A stretch of 64,000 nt of DNA, from NCBI GenBank assembly GCA_964394145.1, contig CAYMVL010000043.1:55004-119003 (forward strand). The letters are read 5' to 3'. This DNA is from JAFGBN01 sp964394145. GTDB taxonomy: Bacteria > Chloroflexota > Dehalococcoidia > GIF9 > AB-539-J10. A program made the position numbers and the translations under genes. The first letter of the stretch is position 1. Every line of letters starts with the position of its first letter. The notes below the pieces were generated by a model. It had not been told where the DNA came from, made no database searches, and saw nothing but the letters and a program-made list of their open reading frames with translations. Shown here piece after piece: positions 7,703 to 16,958 of this stretch.

Positions 7703-8872
7703 GTGAATATCGTTATTGCCCCTCAGGGTTTCAAAGGAAACATCAGTGCTCTCCAGGTCGCCCGGGCGATTGACAACGGAATTAAACGCGTGATGCCCGA
7801 GGCAGTGACTGCCATAATGCCAATGGCGGATGGAGGGGAAGGGACATTAGAGGCTCTGGTTGCTGCAACTGGAGGCACCATCAGAGAAACAGAGGTCACA
7901 GGCCCATTAGGGGGATCTGTCAATGCCCGGTGGGGCATTCTGCCGGATAAAGCTACAGCCGTTGTTGAGATGGCGGCCGCGTCAGGTATCATGCTCGTAG
8001 CATCCGATGATCTCAACCCGCTAATGGCGACGACATATGGTACAGGGCAGCTAATCTTGGCGGCACTTGACAGTGGCTGTCGTAAATTGATTATTGGTAT
8101 CGGCGGCAGTGCCACTAATGATGGTGGTGCCGGCATGGCTCAAGCCCTGGGCGTCCGGCTGTTAGATTCGAAGGGGGCAAGTCTTCCATTTGGTGGGGCG
8201 GCGCTAGCCAGACTGGAGCGCATTGATATGTCCGACATAGACCAAAGGCTGGTAGATTGTAATGTAGTGGTAGCCTGTGATGTCACTAACCCCCTTTGTG
8301 GTACTGATGGAGCATCGGCCGTTTACGGGCCTCAGAAGGGGGCTACGCAAGAAATGGTTAAGCAGCTTGATGCCGCGCTGTCTCACTACGCCGATGTTAT
8401 CAAGAATGACCTGAATATAGAGGTGAAGGATGCTGCTGGTTCCGGGGCAGCCGGCGGTTTAGGAGCCGGGCTCATAGCTTTCCTCAAAGCTAAGATAATG
8501 CCTGGCATTGCTGTCGTTATTGAATCCACCCGGCTGGTAGAGCAACTTACTGATGCCGACCTGGTTTTTACCGGCGAAGGCAAGATCGATGCCCAGACGG
8601 GATGGGGCAAAGTACCAGTTGGGGTTGCCCGGAAAGCAAAGGAGTTCGGAGTGCCCGTTATCGCCCTTGCCGGTGAGGTAGCCAGTGACTACAGGGCCAT
8701 CTACGATTACGGAATAGATGGCGTGCTCAGCATTGCTCCGGGCCCCATCAGCCTGAGTCAGTCAATGGCCAAAGCCGAGAAATTGATCGCTGATGCAGCA
8801 GAATGCGCCCTTAATATATACCTCTGTGGCACTAAGGGTCGCATTCGCAAGCAGACGGGAGGACAATGCTGA
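7703..8872 (+). CDS. glycerate kinase (GlxK/GarK family)
   Basis: Glycerate kinase phosphorylates D-glycerate with ATP to 2- or 3-phosphoglycerate. The 389-residue product matches the family: NIVIAPQGFKGNISALQVA at the start, PMADGGEGTLEAL, IIGIGGSATNDGGAGMAQAL, and TGEGKIDAQTGWGKVP near the C-terminus. The GTG at 7703 gives the usual family N-terminus and has GAGAGG upstream. An in-frame ATG at 7604 would add 33 residues. It precedes nucleotidylyltransferase, amidotransferase and MpgS-MpgP genes. It could supply phosphoglycerate for mannosylglycerate synthesis or recycle glycerate from its breakdown. Confidence 0.92.
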   Translation: MNIVIAPQGFKGNISALQVARAIDNGIKRVMPEAVTAIMPMADGGEGTLEALVAATGGTIRETEVTGPLGGSVNARWGILPDKATAVVEMAAASGIMLVASDDLNPLMATTYGTGQLILAALDSGCRKLIIGIGGSATNDGGAGMAQALGVRLLDSKGASLPFGGAALARLERIDMSDIDQRLVDCNVVVACDVTNPLCGTDGASAVYGPQKGATQEMVKQLDAALSHYADVIKNDLNIEVKDAAGSGAAGGLGAGLIAFLKAKIMPGIAVVIESTRLVEQLTDADLVFTGEGKIDAQTGWGKVPVGVARKAKEFGVPVIALAGEVASDYRAIYDYGIDGVLSIAPGPISLSQSMAKAEKLIADAAECALNIYLCGTKGRIRKQTGGQC

Positions 8873-8927
8873 AATATAAGGAGTCTCTTGCGCAGAATGT
8901 AGCACGGAGGGTAGTTGGGGAAGGGTC

Positions 8928-10016
8928 ATGAAGGCAGTCATACTGGTCGGAGGAGAAGGAACTAGGCTACGCCCGCTGACCTTTAATACACCTAAGGCCA
9001 TGGTGCCTATACTAAACCGGCCATTTCTGGAGCACCTGCTACTTTATCTGGCAAAACATGGTATAAGCGACGTAATTCTTGCTATGGGTTATCTTCCGGA
9101 CCCCATCCAAAGGAGTCTGGGAAACGGTAGCCATTTAGGGATTAACATCACTTATCTGCTAGAGGACTCTCCCCTGGGTACTGCGGGAGCGGTGAAGAAT
9201 GCGGAGCCTTCGCTGAAGGAATCCTTTGTCGTATTCAATGGTGACATCCTGACTGAAATCGACTTGACAGACATGATCAAGCGGCACAGGGAAATAAACC
9301 CGGAGGTAAGCATAGCGCTCACACCAGTGGAGGACCCCACCATTTATGGGGTTGTGGAGACCGACGCAAAGGGGCTGGTGAAGAGTTTCGTGGAGAAACC
9401 AGCCCGGGAAGAAGTCACCACCAATATGATAAATGCCGGCATATACATCTTGGAGCCCGGGGTTCTCGAGTATATTCCAGCTGAGACTCGCTGCATGTTT
9501 GAGAACTATGTTTTCCCCACACTGCTCAAGACAGGAAAAAGCATCCTGAGCTATCCATCTGAAGCCTATTGGATTGACATTGGTACACCGGAGAAATACC
9601 TGAAGGCACACCATGATCTTCTCTCCAGATGTGGGGACGAAACTGTTCGTACCCAGGGCGAGAGCCGAATCCACTCTACAGCCCGAATAGAAGGGCCAGC
9701 GTTGATTGGAGAAGGCTGCCTTATCGCAGAAGATGCGCGGATAAAGGGTCCTGTTGTGCTCGGGCCGGGATGCCAGATTGGCAGAGGTGTAGTTGTGGAA
9801 GGTGCCGTGTTATGGGAAGGGGTGATGGTGGGGGAAGAGACGGTCATCAGGAACTGCATGATCGGCTCCCACGCCCATGTGGGCAGCCACTGCCAGATAT
9901 TAGATGATTGCGTTGTGGGTGACGATGTTAAGATAGGCAAGGAAAGCAACCTTGCCTCAGGGACAAGACTTTCCCCAGAGAGTTACGGGGATCCAATTAC
10001 GATGAGAAGCGTTTGA
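8928..10016 (+). CDS. sugar-1-phosphate nucleotidylyltransferase, probably mannose-1-phosphate guanylyltransferase
   Basis: A 362-residue protein with an N-terminal NTP-transferase domain (ILVGGEGTRLRPLTFNTPK, VFNGDILTEIDL, NAGIYILEPG, YWIDIGTPEKY). A C-terminal left-handed beta-helix of hexapeptide repeats follows (residues ~255-345). The domain order fits archaeal and bacterial GDP-mannose pyrophosphorylases of the two-domain type. Glucose-1-phosphate or other sugars cannot be excluded by sequence alone. Its place two genes before MpgS argues for supplying GDP-mannose. It starts 55 bases after glycerate kinase. Confidence 0.87.
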   Translation: MKAVILVGGEGTRLRPLTFNTPKAMVPILNRPFLEHLLLYLAKHGISDVILAMGYLPDPIQRSLGNGSHLGINITYLLEDSPLGTAGAVKNAEPSLKESFVVFNGDILTEIDLTDMIKRHREINPEVSIALTPVEDPTIYGVVETDAKGLVKSFVEKPAREEVTTNMINAGIYILEPGVLEYIPAETRCMFENYVFPTLLKTGKSILSYPSEAYWIDIGTPEKYLKAHHDLLSRCGDETVRTQGESRIHSTARIEGPALIGEGCLIAEDARIKGPVVLGPGCQIGRGVVVEGAVLWEGVMVGEETVIRNCMIGSHAHVGSHCQILDDCVVGDDVKIGKESNLASGTRLSPESYGDPITMRSV

Positions 10017-10034
10017 AGCTTGCGCTTCAAACGC
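10009..10034 (+). other. 11-bp inverted repeat over the nucleotidylyltransferase stop codon
   Basis: GCGTTTGAAGC and its exact complement flank a four-base loop, and the TGA stop lies inside the left arm. The following sequence has no T-run, so it is not a classic terminator. It lies between two co-directional genes and could affect mRNA processing, or the share of transcription reaching the amidotransferase gene. Confidence 0.6.
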
Positions 10035-10059
10035 AATGTTGATATAAAAGGGGGATTAT

Positions 10060-11766
10060 ATGTGTCCTATATGCGGGTTGGTGAATCGAGATTGCCAGGA
10101 TACTGACAGTAAGATGCACTCCATGATGAGCACATTGAAAGGCAAGGATGCTGCGGGAGCCTGGCTTGTCTACGACGGGATAGCTAAGAGATGGAATGGG
10201 GGCATTGAACGAATCAAAGGACAAGCCTTGGGTCAAATTTCGCTGGCTACAAGGGACTTAGCTCCAGAACAACCGGGCTATGATCGTAGCGGGAACCTGG
10301 TCGTGCTCATAATAGGTAACATTTACAACAATCAGGAGCTAGGATTGAGCCTGGCTTCCGCCCGCAAACCATCTTGCGCCAGCGACGCGGAACTAGTAGC
10401 TCTCCTCTTGGAGGAAAGTTACCAAGGGGACCTGAGCACAGCTCTTAAACAGGTAGCAAGGAAACTCGACGGAGCCTATTGCATAGCGGCGTCTGACGGC
10501 AAACAGATTGCCCTGTTACAGGACCCCACTGGACTTATTCCTGCCTACTATGACGAAAACGACAAGCTGGCGGCTTTTGCCTCAGAAAAGAAGGCATTAT
10601 GGGAAATAGGGCTGCGAAATGTAAGACCCTTACGGGCAGGAATGCTCGCTTCCTTTGCTGCAGATGGGATTAGCTTGGCTAAAGTCCTTCGCTTACGCGA
10701 TATGGTGGTCGAAGCCACCATAGATGACTTGACTAGTGCTGTTGACAGCTACTCTACCCTGCTTAGAACCGCTGTGGAAAGAAGGCTACGTAACCTAAAG
10801 AAGGTGGGAGTTCTTGTCTCAGGAGGGGTAGACAGCTGCCTTATAGCCAAACTTGTCTCAGACGCAGCGGCCGGGAGAGGCATTGAGGTAATAGCTTATA
10901 CTGCAGGGACAGACGGGGCTGATGATATTGAATACGCGGCGAATTTTGTTCGCGGGCTAGGGCTGCCACACAGGGTGAGAAGACTGACTCAGCACGAGAT
11001 AGAGTCATATATACCGCGCGTTATTATCGCAGTTGAAGCGAGAGGCCTGGTGCAAGTGGAAGCTGGCATTGGAGTCTATGCTGCCCTGGAGGCAGCGAGA
11101 GAGGACGGCGTAAAGGTAGTGTTTTCCGGTCAGGGTCCCGACGAACTGTGGGGTGGCTATAGCTGGTATCCCCGGGTGATCGCCAAAGATGGTTACGAAG
11201 TGTTACAGGAAAGGATGTGGGATGACCTCGAAATGGCCGACATAGAGACCTTTGATAGAGAGCGAAAAATTGCATTGGCGCTCGGCATGGAGCAAGTATT
11301 CCCCTACGTCGATATCAGTGTGGTACGTCTGGCGATGAGCGTGTCACCCCGCCTGAAGATAAATTCCGTCGAAGACCACGTTGGTAAGCGCCCACATAGG
11401 GAAGCTGCAAAAAGGCTCGGTGTGCCGATAGAATACGCTGACAGAGCAAAGAATGCAGCTCAGCATGGCACCGGAGTCCATGAATTCTTTGACAAGATAG
11501 CCCGCAAGAATGGTTTTACACCCGAGCTCGTGGCGCTTGTCGGGTACAGCAGTAATGGGGTCAATGAGAAGAGCCTGGGCAGTTCTGTCCGCTACGGCTA
11601 CCTCTATGGTGAACAGGAACTCTGGCAGGTACCAGAGCACATCCAGTTTTTCCTTGATTCAATAGCATACCAGAAGAATCTGCTTAACGAAGTGGAGAGG
11701 TCGAGAATAGAAGTGTTCCTGAAGAAGACTGGCATGCCTGTGAAAGTACGCGCTTGGAATCAGTAG
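10060..11766 (+). CDS. asparagine-synthase-like glutamine amidotransferase
   Basis: A 568-residue AsnB-family protein. The N-terminal class II glutaminase has Cys2 as the expected nucleophile, plus GNIYNNQEL and a SDAELVALLLEE counterpart of the family's acidic motif. The C-terminal ATP-pyrophosphatase domain has the PP-loop VLVSGGVDSCLIAKL and GQGPDELWGGYSW. The family adenylates a carboxylate and replaces AMP with ammonia from glutamine. The substrate may be aspartate. The location between the nucleotidylyltransferase and MpgS-MpgP raises the possibility that it amidates mannosylglycerate or glycerate instead. GGGGGATTAT precedes the ATG. Confidence 0.88.
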   Translation: MCPICGLVNRDCQDTDSKMHSMMSTLKGKDAAGAWLVYDGIAKRWNGGIERIKGQALGQISLATRDLAPEQPGYDRSGNLVVLIIGNIYNNQELGLSLASARKPSCASDAELVALLLEESYQGDLSTALKQVARKLDGAYCIAASDGKQIALLQDPTGLIPAYYDENDKLAAFASEKKALWEIGLRNVRPLRAGMLASFAADGISLAKVLRLRDMVVEATIDDLTSAVDSYSTLLRTAVERRLRNLKKVGVLVSGGVDSCLIAKLVSDAAAGRGIEVIAYTAGTDGADDIEYAANFVRGLGLPHRVRRLTQHEIESYIPRVIIAVEARGLVQVEAGIGVYAALEAAREDGVKVVFSGQGPDELWGGYSWYPRVIAKDGYEVLQERMWDDLEMADIETFDRERKIALALGMEQVFPYVDISVVRLAMSVSPRLKINSVEDHVGKRPHREAAKRLGVPIEYADRAKNAAQHGTGVHEFFDKIARKNGFTPELVALVGYSSNGVNEKSLGSSVRYGYLYGEQELWQVPEHIQFFLDSIAYQKNLLNEVERSRIEVFLKKTGMPVKVRAWNQ

Positions 11767-12022
11767 AAGCTGCTTTATCCTGGAAAACGTGGCTGTAGCT
11801 TCTTGTTCCGTGGGCTACTTTCCATTCATTTTTCACTGTTTCAGGGCCTCTGGTAATGAGAGTGTCGAATAATCTAGAACGGGCCGGCCTACCTTATTTC
11901 TCCACTGTGCCTTGGGCCGTCGCTATTATGACGTGCCTATCCCGGAGTGGTGATTGAAACAGGCCATATCGGCTATACTGTAGAAAACGAAGTGATTAGC
12001 TTCAGTTAATAGGGGGAAGAGA

Positions 12023-14080
12023 ATGCGTATCGAAAGCAGCAAGCAAGTTGAACATTTCGGAGCGGTGAGAGTGCACCCTGTGCGTCGTATTCTGGAGCTT
12101 GACTCTGGCGCCAGGATCCCGTCCCAGCTTAATGAAACCGTTGGGCCACAGAGAATCGAGCGCGACGTTATTGCGGGCATTCAACAAAGAATGGCTATTG
12201 TTCTGCCAATAAAGGATGAGGATTTGAGAGTCTTTGAAGGCGTACTTAGTGGCATTCCCCACGATTGCTTGATGATTGTGATGTCTAACAGCGGGCGGGG
12301 AGAGATTGACAATCTGAAGAAGGAACAGGAAACGTTGGAGCGATTCTGCATTGCCACGCAGAGGAATGCGTTTATTGTGCATCAGAAGGACCCTCATCTG
12401 GCAGAAGCCCTGGCCGACTGCGGCTACAACAAAGTCCTTGATGACGAAGGGCTGGTGAGAAATGGTAAGGCAGAAGGTATGGTCATTGGCATGCTGCTGG
12501 CAATGGCAATTGGCAAGGACTATGTTGGATTCATTGATACCGATAACTATATTCCCGGGGCGGTATGGGAATACGTACAGCATTATGCCATCGGATTCAG
12601 TTTATCAATTTCGCCATATGTTATGACCCGGATTCTATGGAGATACAAACCCAAGATCTCAGGTGAACTATACTTCAAGAAGTGGGGTCGGGTGTCCGAA
12701 ATAACGAACAGGTACATAAATCACTTTATATCCAGCAAGGGCAAATTTGAGATTGACGTAATCAAGACCGCCAATGCCGGGGAACATGCCATGAGTCTGG
12801 AACTGGCCAAGAAGCTAACCTATGCCACAGGCTATGGGGTTGAAACACAGGAACTGATGTCCATCCTGGAGCAGTTCTCGGCCCTGACACCTATAGTTGA
12901 CAAGACTGTAGCAGAAAAAGGTGTCGACATTATTCAGACAGAGACCATAAATCCTCACGTCCACGAGGAAAGAGGTGAAGCACACCTGATTCAGGACATG
13001 CTTGCGCCCAGTCTGTCGGTTATCTACCACAGTCCGTTATGCGAAGAAACAACGAAGCAATTGATAACCAAGCATCTGGTAGAGCTGGAATGCATCCCGG
13101 AAGGTGGTGAAGTGCCACAATTGAGAATGCTACCGCCGCCAGAGACCGCTGACAGTCAGAAGTTTGCCAGTTTCCTCGACAGGCACCTCAATGATTACGC
13201 TGTGCCTAAGGGGTCGCCGGTATGGGCCAGCTTACCGTCGGCAGCCCGTAAGGGGCAGGGTGTTACAAAGGTGGTTTTCACCGACCTTGACGGCACCTTG
13301 CTTCATCCGGTCAGCTACTCCTATGCGGCGGCACTTGATTCTGTTCGGATATTGCAGGAAGCAAGAATCCCCATAGTATTCTGCTCCGCCAAGACAAGGG
13401 CGGAGCAGCAGGTCTACCGGGAAGAACTCGGTGTTAAAGCTCCGTTTATTATAGAGAATGGGGCAGCTATCGTGGTGCCGAAGGACTACTTCCGGTTTCC
13501 CTTCTCTTTTAGCAGAGTTATTGATAACTACCTTCTTATCGAACTTGGACTCCCCTACGAAGAAGTGAAGAACAGGTTAAGGAAATTGAAAGAAGGATGC
13601 GGGGCCAAAGTCACTCTATTCGGCGACCTCAGCACCGAGGAGGTCTCCAAAGCGACCGGATTGAACCTGCTGATGGCGGGACTCGCCAAGCAGAGAGACT
13701 ACAGTGAAACGTTAATAATAGAGGGGAGCAAGAAGCAGATCGAAGCAGCCCTGGCAAAGTTAGGGGGGGTAGGCCTAGACTATACCTTTGGAGGTAAATT
13801 CTATGAAGTATATCTGGGTGGCGATAAAGGCAAAGCGGTCAAGATTCTAACGGAGCTTTTCAAACTCAACTTTGGCGAAATATACACCCTAGGTATCGGC
13901 GACAACCTGAATGACGCAGGGATGCTGGCTGCCGTGGACCTGCCGATACTGGTGCAGAGGGCGAACAACAGCTGGAGCAGACTGAAAGTTAAAAATCTCA
14001 AACGTGTCACAGGGATTGGCCCTGAAGGCTGGGCTAAAGCAGCGTCGTGGCTATTGGAGAGCGGTAATCAAAGCAAGTAG
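12023..14080 (+). CDS. mgsD: bifunctional mannosyl-3-phosphoglycerate synthase / phosphatase
   Basis: This 685-residue fusion carries both steps of mannosylglycerate synthesis. Residues ~1-390 are the GT55 synthase (MpgS), with AIVLPIKDEDLRVFEGVL and GFIDTDNYIPGAVWEYV. It joins GDP-mannose and 3-phosphoglycerate. Residues ~415-685 are the HAD phosphatase (MpgP), with the DxD nucleophile pair D421/D423 in VVFTDLDGTLLHP and GIGDNLNDAGML. The same fusion is known from Dehalococcoides. The product is a compatible solute. GGGGGAAGAG precedes the start. The gene converges on the GH38 gene. Confidence 0.96.
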   Translation: MRIESSKQVEHFGAVRVHPVRRILELDSGARIPSQLNETVGPQRIERDVIAGIQQRMAIVLPIKDEDLRVFEGVLSGIPHDCLMIVMSNSGRGEIDNLKKEQETLERFCIATQRNAFIVHQKDPHLAEALADCGYNKVLDDEGLVRNGKAEGMVIGMLLAMAIGKDYVGFIDTDNYIPGAVWEYVQHYAIGFSLSISPYVMTRILWRYKPKISGELYFKKWGRVSEITNRYINHFISSKGKFEIDVIKTANAGEHAMSLELAKKLTYATGYGVETQELMSILEQFSALTPIVDKTVAEKGVDIIQTETINPHVHEERGEAHLIQDMLAPSLSVIYHSPLCEETTKQLITKHLVELECIPEGGEVPQLRMLPPPETADSQKFASFLDRHLNDYAVPKGSPVWASLPSAARKGQGVTKVVFTDLDGTLLHPVSYSYAAALDSVRILQEARIPIVFCSAKTRAEQQVYREELGVKAPFIIENGAAIVVPKDYFRFPFSFSRVIDNYLLIELGLPYEEVKNRLRKLKEGCGAKVTLFGDLSTEEVSKATGLNLLMAGLAKQRDYSETLIIEGSKKQIEAALAKLGGVGLDYTFGGKFYEVYLGGDKGKAVKILTELFKLNFGEIYTLGIGDNLNDAGMLAAVDLPILVQRANNSWSRLKVKNLKRVTGIGPEGWAKAASWLLESGNQSK

Positions 14081-14154
14081 TATAAGGGGTCAACGATGCT
14101 GAGCAACGGTGAGGGCAACAAGCTGCCAGCTTAAAATCAGAGTTACCCGGAGGT

Positions 14155-16692
14155 TCAGAACCCTATCTTGAGTGTTACTATCTCAAAGGGTTTGACCCAG
14201 AATTTTATCTTTCTGCCCCTGAATTTGACCGGCTCTTGCTCCACCTCAAGAAGATTTGCCACGTTTACCGAGGTCGGTTCTTTGAAGAGCGTTATCTCAC
14301 CCCATGTCTTCTGTCCCTTTGTTTCAAAGAACCTCAGAATAACGTCATCGGACGCTTCTGCCTTCTTGAAGGCGACCAGCACCAGGTTCTCTGGCTTCAA
14401 CTCAACAAACGAGAACTGGTTCGGGAAGAGCCTGTTCCCTTTTATTTTCAGTGGCAACTGGAAAGCCATCAGATTGTAATTAAACTCATAAGCTGGCTTG
14501 AAGACGTCATTCTCCTTCCAACCCTTCAGATGGGGAAGGATAGCGTATTCAAAGGAATAAGTTTTCAATTCCTGTGCATCAGGTGTTGGAATGGCGGGAC
14601 CTGTAACGCCATCGGATGAGAGCATAAGGACGCTCCTCAACAAAGTGAGATAAATGCTGCCATCCCTGACCTCATGCGCAGGTAGCCCCTTATTAATCAG
14701 AGTCACCCCCTTATCCCGATCAGAATAGTCAATCCAGTTCAGGGCAGGATATGTTCCAGATGGATTCTCGACCCACTTTCCTCTCGGCTTATCATAATAC
14801 TGGTTGCTACGCCGGGTTATCACTCCAAATTGAGTTTCAGAGTCGTATTTGGGGGAGTTGATGTTCGTCGCAAATTTTACCCGTATTCGTACTTGAGGAT
14901 GGTGATTGTTGATGGTAGTAACGAAGTCAATTCTGGGTATATCGTTGTATACAGTAACCTTCTTGGAAACAGAGATGAAGCAGTGCCTCCAAAGCACAGG
15001 CCTCAGCTTATCCCGGAACCGGTAAGGCCATATAAGAGAATAATAGTCAGTTTCCACGTCGATCAGTACCCTCAGGGGAGTCTTGCTGATGTTGAAGCTC
15101 TTAAGTCTGAATTTCCCGAATTCCACGCCCTCATCGCCCTCTGTTTTGAAGGCTTCCTCTAAATTCTGCCGGTGGTAGTAAAGATCGCCGGTTTCCTCCT
15201 CCAGAACCAACTCGTTTCCTCGAACCAGATATTTGCCATCCTGCTTAACTTCAATCAGCCCATTTGCGGGATTTGTGGTGACCGTGAAGAACTGGTTCTG
15301 AATAGCGTTGCCCCCAATTTTCGTCTTTGCGCGGGGAGAACCGCGCGGGTTCCTCCTTAATATCCTGTAAGTCCTGTAACCGCAGGGTGGAATGGTTGCC
15401 ACAAACCCGAGTTTGACGGTCTGATACGAGTCATCCTGATACCGAGAGGACTCCAGGATTTCGGCCTCTAGCTCATCCCTGCCACTCCTCAACCCACCAA
15501 TTCTCTTAATCTTCCCCCGGTCGAACCCCAGCTCGACTTCTACCCAATTAGTCACGGACCAGGAGAGCGGGTTAAAGACGATGATATCGTCCTGAGTCTG
15601 TAGATTCGCAGCGGCGACATCGACGAAGTTGGCCAGGATATCGCTAAGATGAGATTGAAGATATTCGAAGTTATCTCTTGCCTCTTTGTAGCCTTCGTCC
15701 ATTCCAGTGCCCGGCACCACGTCATGGAATGCTCCCCAGAGCACCTTTTTCCAGTTGTCTCTGAATTCATCAACCGGGTACGGGACGCCGAGAAGCCAGG
15801 CAATAGTGCTCCATCTCTCACAGACAAGTATCAGGTGTTCGTATTTTCTCAGGTTCTGCTTTACCCAGATTCTGCTTGAAGAACAATGAGGGAATATACG
15901 TGAGAGTCGTCCTGAGTACATCTCACCGCGTCTGGTCTTGAGGTTGATGGCTTCCTTCTCCACGCTCTTGAAGAATTCAGACGGACCTGAAATAAGCATT
16001 ACAGAGTCATCATGAGACCTGTTCCATTTCTTAACGGCCCGAATGGTCTCGGGCTGAGGAGGGACTGAGCCACTACCTGAAGGCATCAGCACATGGTCCG
16101 TAGCAGCCAACGATTTGAGCAGGTCAAAGCTCTCCCCAAACTTGCTAAGGTCTAACCCGGCTCTATAACCAAGCGGCATACAGTGGGTCAGTATCTTCGT
16201 TCCGTCTAGTCCCTCCCACAAGAATTCAGACGGACGGTCGTAGTAAGAGCCTCTTCGGAAGGCAAAGTACTTATAGCCTGCCTTGCTATATATTTGTGGC
16301 GATTGAGCGTTATAGCCGAAGCTGTCTGCCCCCCACATTACCGGCACGTCAACTCCAAACTTCTGCTCTACGTAGCGCTTCCCGAAGAGTATCCCTCTGA
16401 CCAGCGTTTCACCGTTGGGAATCATCGTGTCAGCCATCAGATATTCGCCACCGGCGATTTCTATTTTGCCAGCCTTTATGAGCTTCTTGAGCGCGGCGAA
16501 AAGACTGGGGTTTCTCCTTTCCAGCTCCTCCAGTAGAACAGTCTGCTCTATCAAGAACTTATAACCGGACTTGCCCATCAAATCTATTGCCGGCTTCAAG
16601 ATAAGCTCGATGGTAATATACAGGTAGTCCTCCTTGGTGAATACCCAAACAGCATCGTAATGGCTGTGGGGGACAAGATAGATTGTATGCAT
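14155..16692 (-). CDS. glycoside hydrolase family 38 (alpha-mannosidase / mannosylglycerate hydrolase-like)
   Basis: An 845-residue GH38 enzyme. The N-terminal domain has the zinc motif PHSHYDAVW (His11, Asp13), the nucleophile motif WGADSFGYNAQ (Asp123) and the later AFHDVVPGTGMDEGY. The long C-terminal part (residues ~380-845) is the family's beta-rich region. GH38 includes alpha-mannosidases and MngB, which releases mannose from 2-O-mannosylglycerate. Lying next to the synthase gene, on the opposite strand, it is a good candidate for mobilising the solute. A TGGAGGT site lies five bases before the ATG. Confidence 0.9.
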   Translation of the reverse strand: MHTIYLVPHSHYDAVWVFTKEDYLYITIELILKPAIDLMGKSGYKFLIEQTVLLEELERRNPSLFAALKKLIKAGKIEIAGGEYLMADTMIPNGETLVRGILFGKRYVEQKFGVDVPVMWGADSFGYNAQSPQIYSKAGYKYFAFRRGSYYDRPSEFLWEGLDGTKILTHCMPLGYRAGLDLSKFGESFDLLKSLAATDHVLMPSGSGSVPPQPETIRAVKKWNRSHDDSVMLISGPSEFFKSVEKEAINLKTRRGEMYSGRLSRIFPHCSSSRIWVKQNLRKYEHLILVCERWSTIAWLLGVPYPVDEFRDNWKKVLWGAFHDVVPGTGMDEGYKEARDNFEYLQSHLSDILANFVDVAAANLQTQDDIIVFNPLSWSVTNWVEVELGFDRGKIKRIGGLRSGRDELEAEILESSRYQDDSYQTVKLGFVATIPPCGYRTYRILRRNPRGSPRAKTKIGGNAIQNQFFTVTTNPANGLIEVKQDGKYLVRGNELVLEEETGDLYYHRQNLEEAFKTEGDEGVEFGKFRLKSFNISKTPLRVLIDVETDYYSLIWPYRFRDKLRPVLWRHCFISVSKKVTVYNDIPRIDFVTTINNHHPQVRIRVKFATNINSPKYDSETQFGVITRRSNQYYDKPRGKWVENPSGTYPALNWIDYSDRDKGVTLINKGLPAHEVRDGSIYLTLLRSVLMLSSDGVTGPAIPTPDAQELKTYSFEYAILPHLKGWKENDVFKPAYEFNYNLMAFQLPLKIKGNRLFPNQFSFVELKPENLVLVAFKKAEASDDVILRFFETKGQKTWGEITLFKEPTSVNVANLLEVEQEPVKFRGRKIKFWVKPFEIVTLKIGF

Positions 16693-16958
16693 TTAGACCT
16701 CCAGCTTATGTTCCAAGTCTATGCAGAAGAATCTTTACTCGGATAACTCTGGTTTTACCAATTCTAAACTGTCACTGGTTCTTTATCAACCCCCGTGCAG
16801 CAGAGATGGAGCGGCCTGTCTCATTAGCCCCGGTTCAAATCTGATGTAATGGCGCTGTGACGCCTTTGAAGCTCCTGGATTTGAATTGCTAGCCTATCAA
16901 GGTCTAGGGGTGAAAGAATATTCACTGTGTCGCGATATGAGGCCTCTATTTCGCTTCA

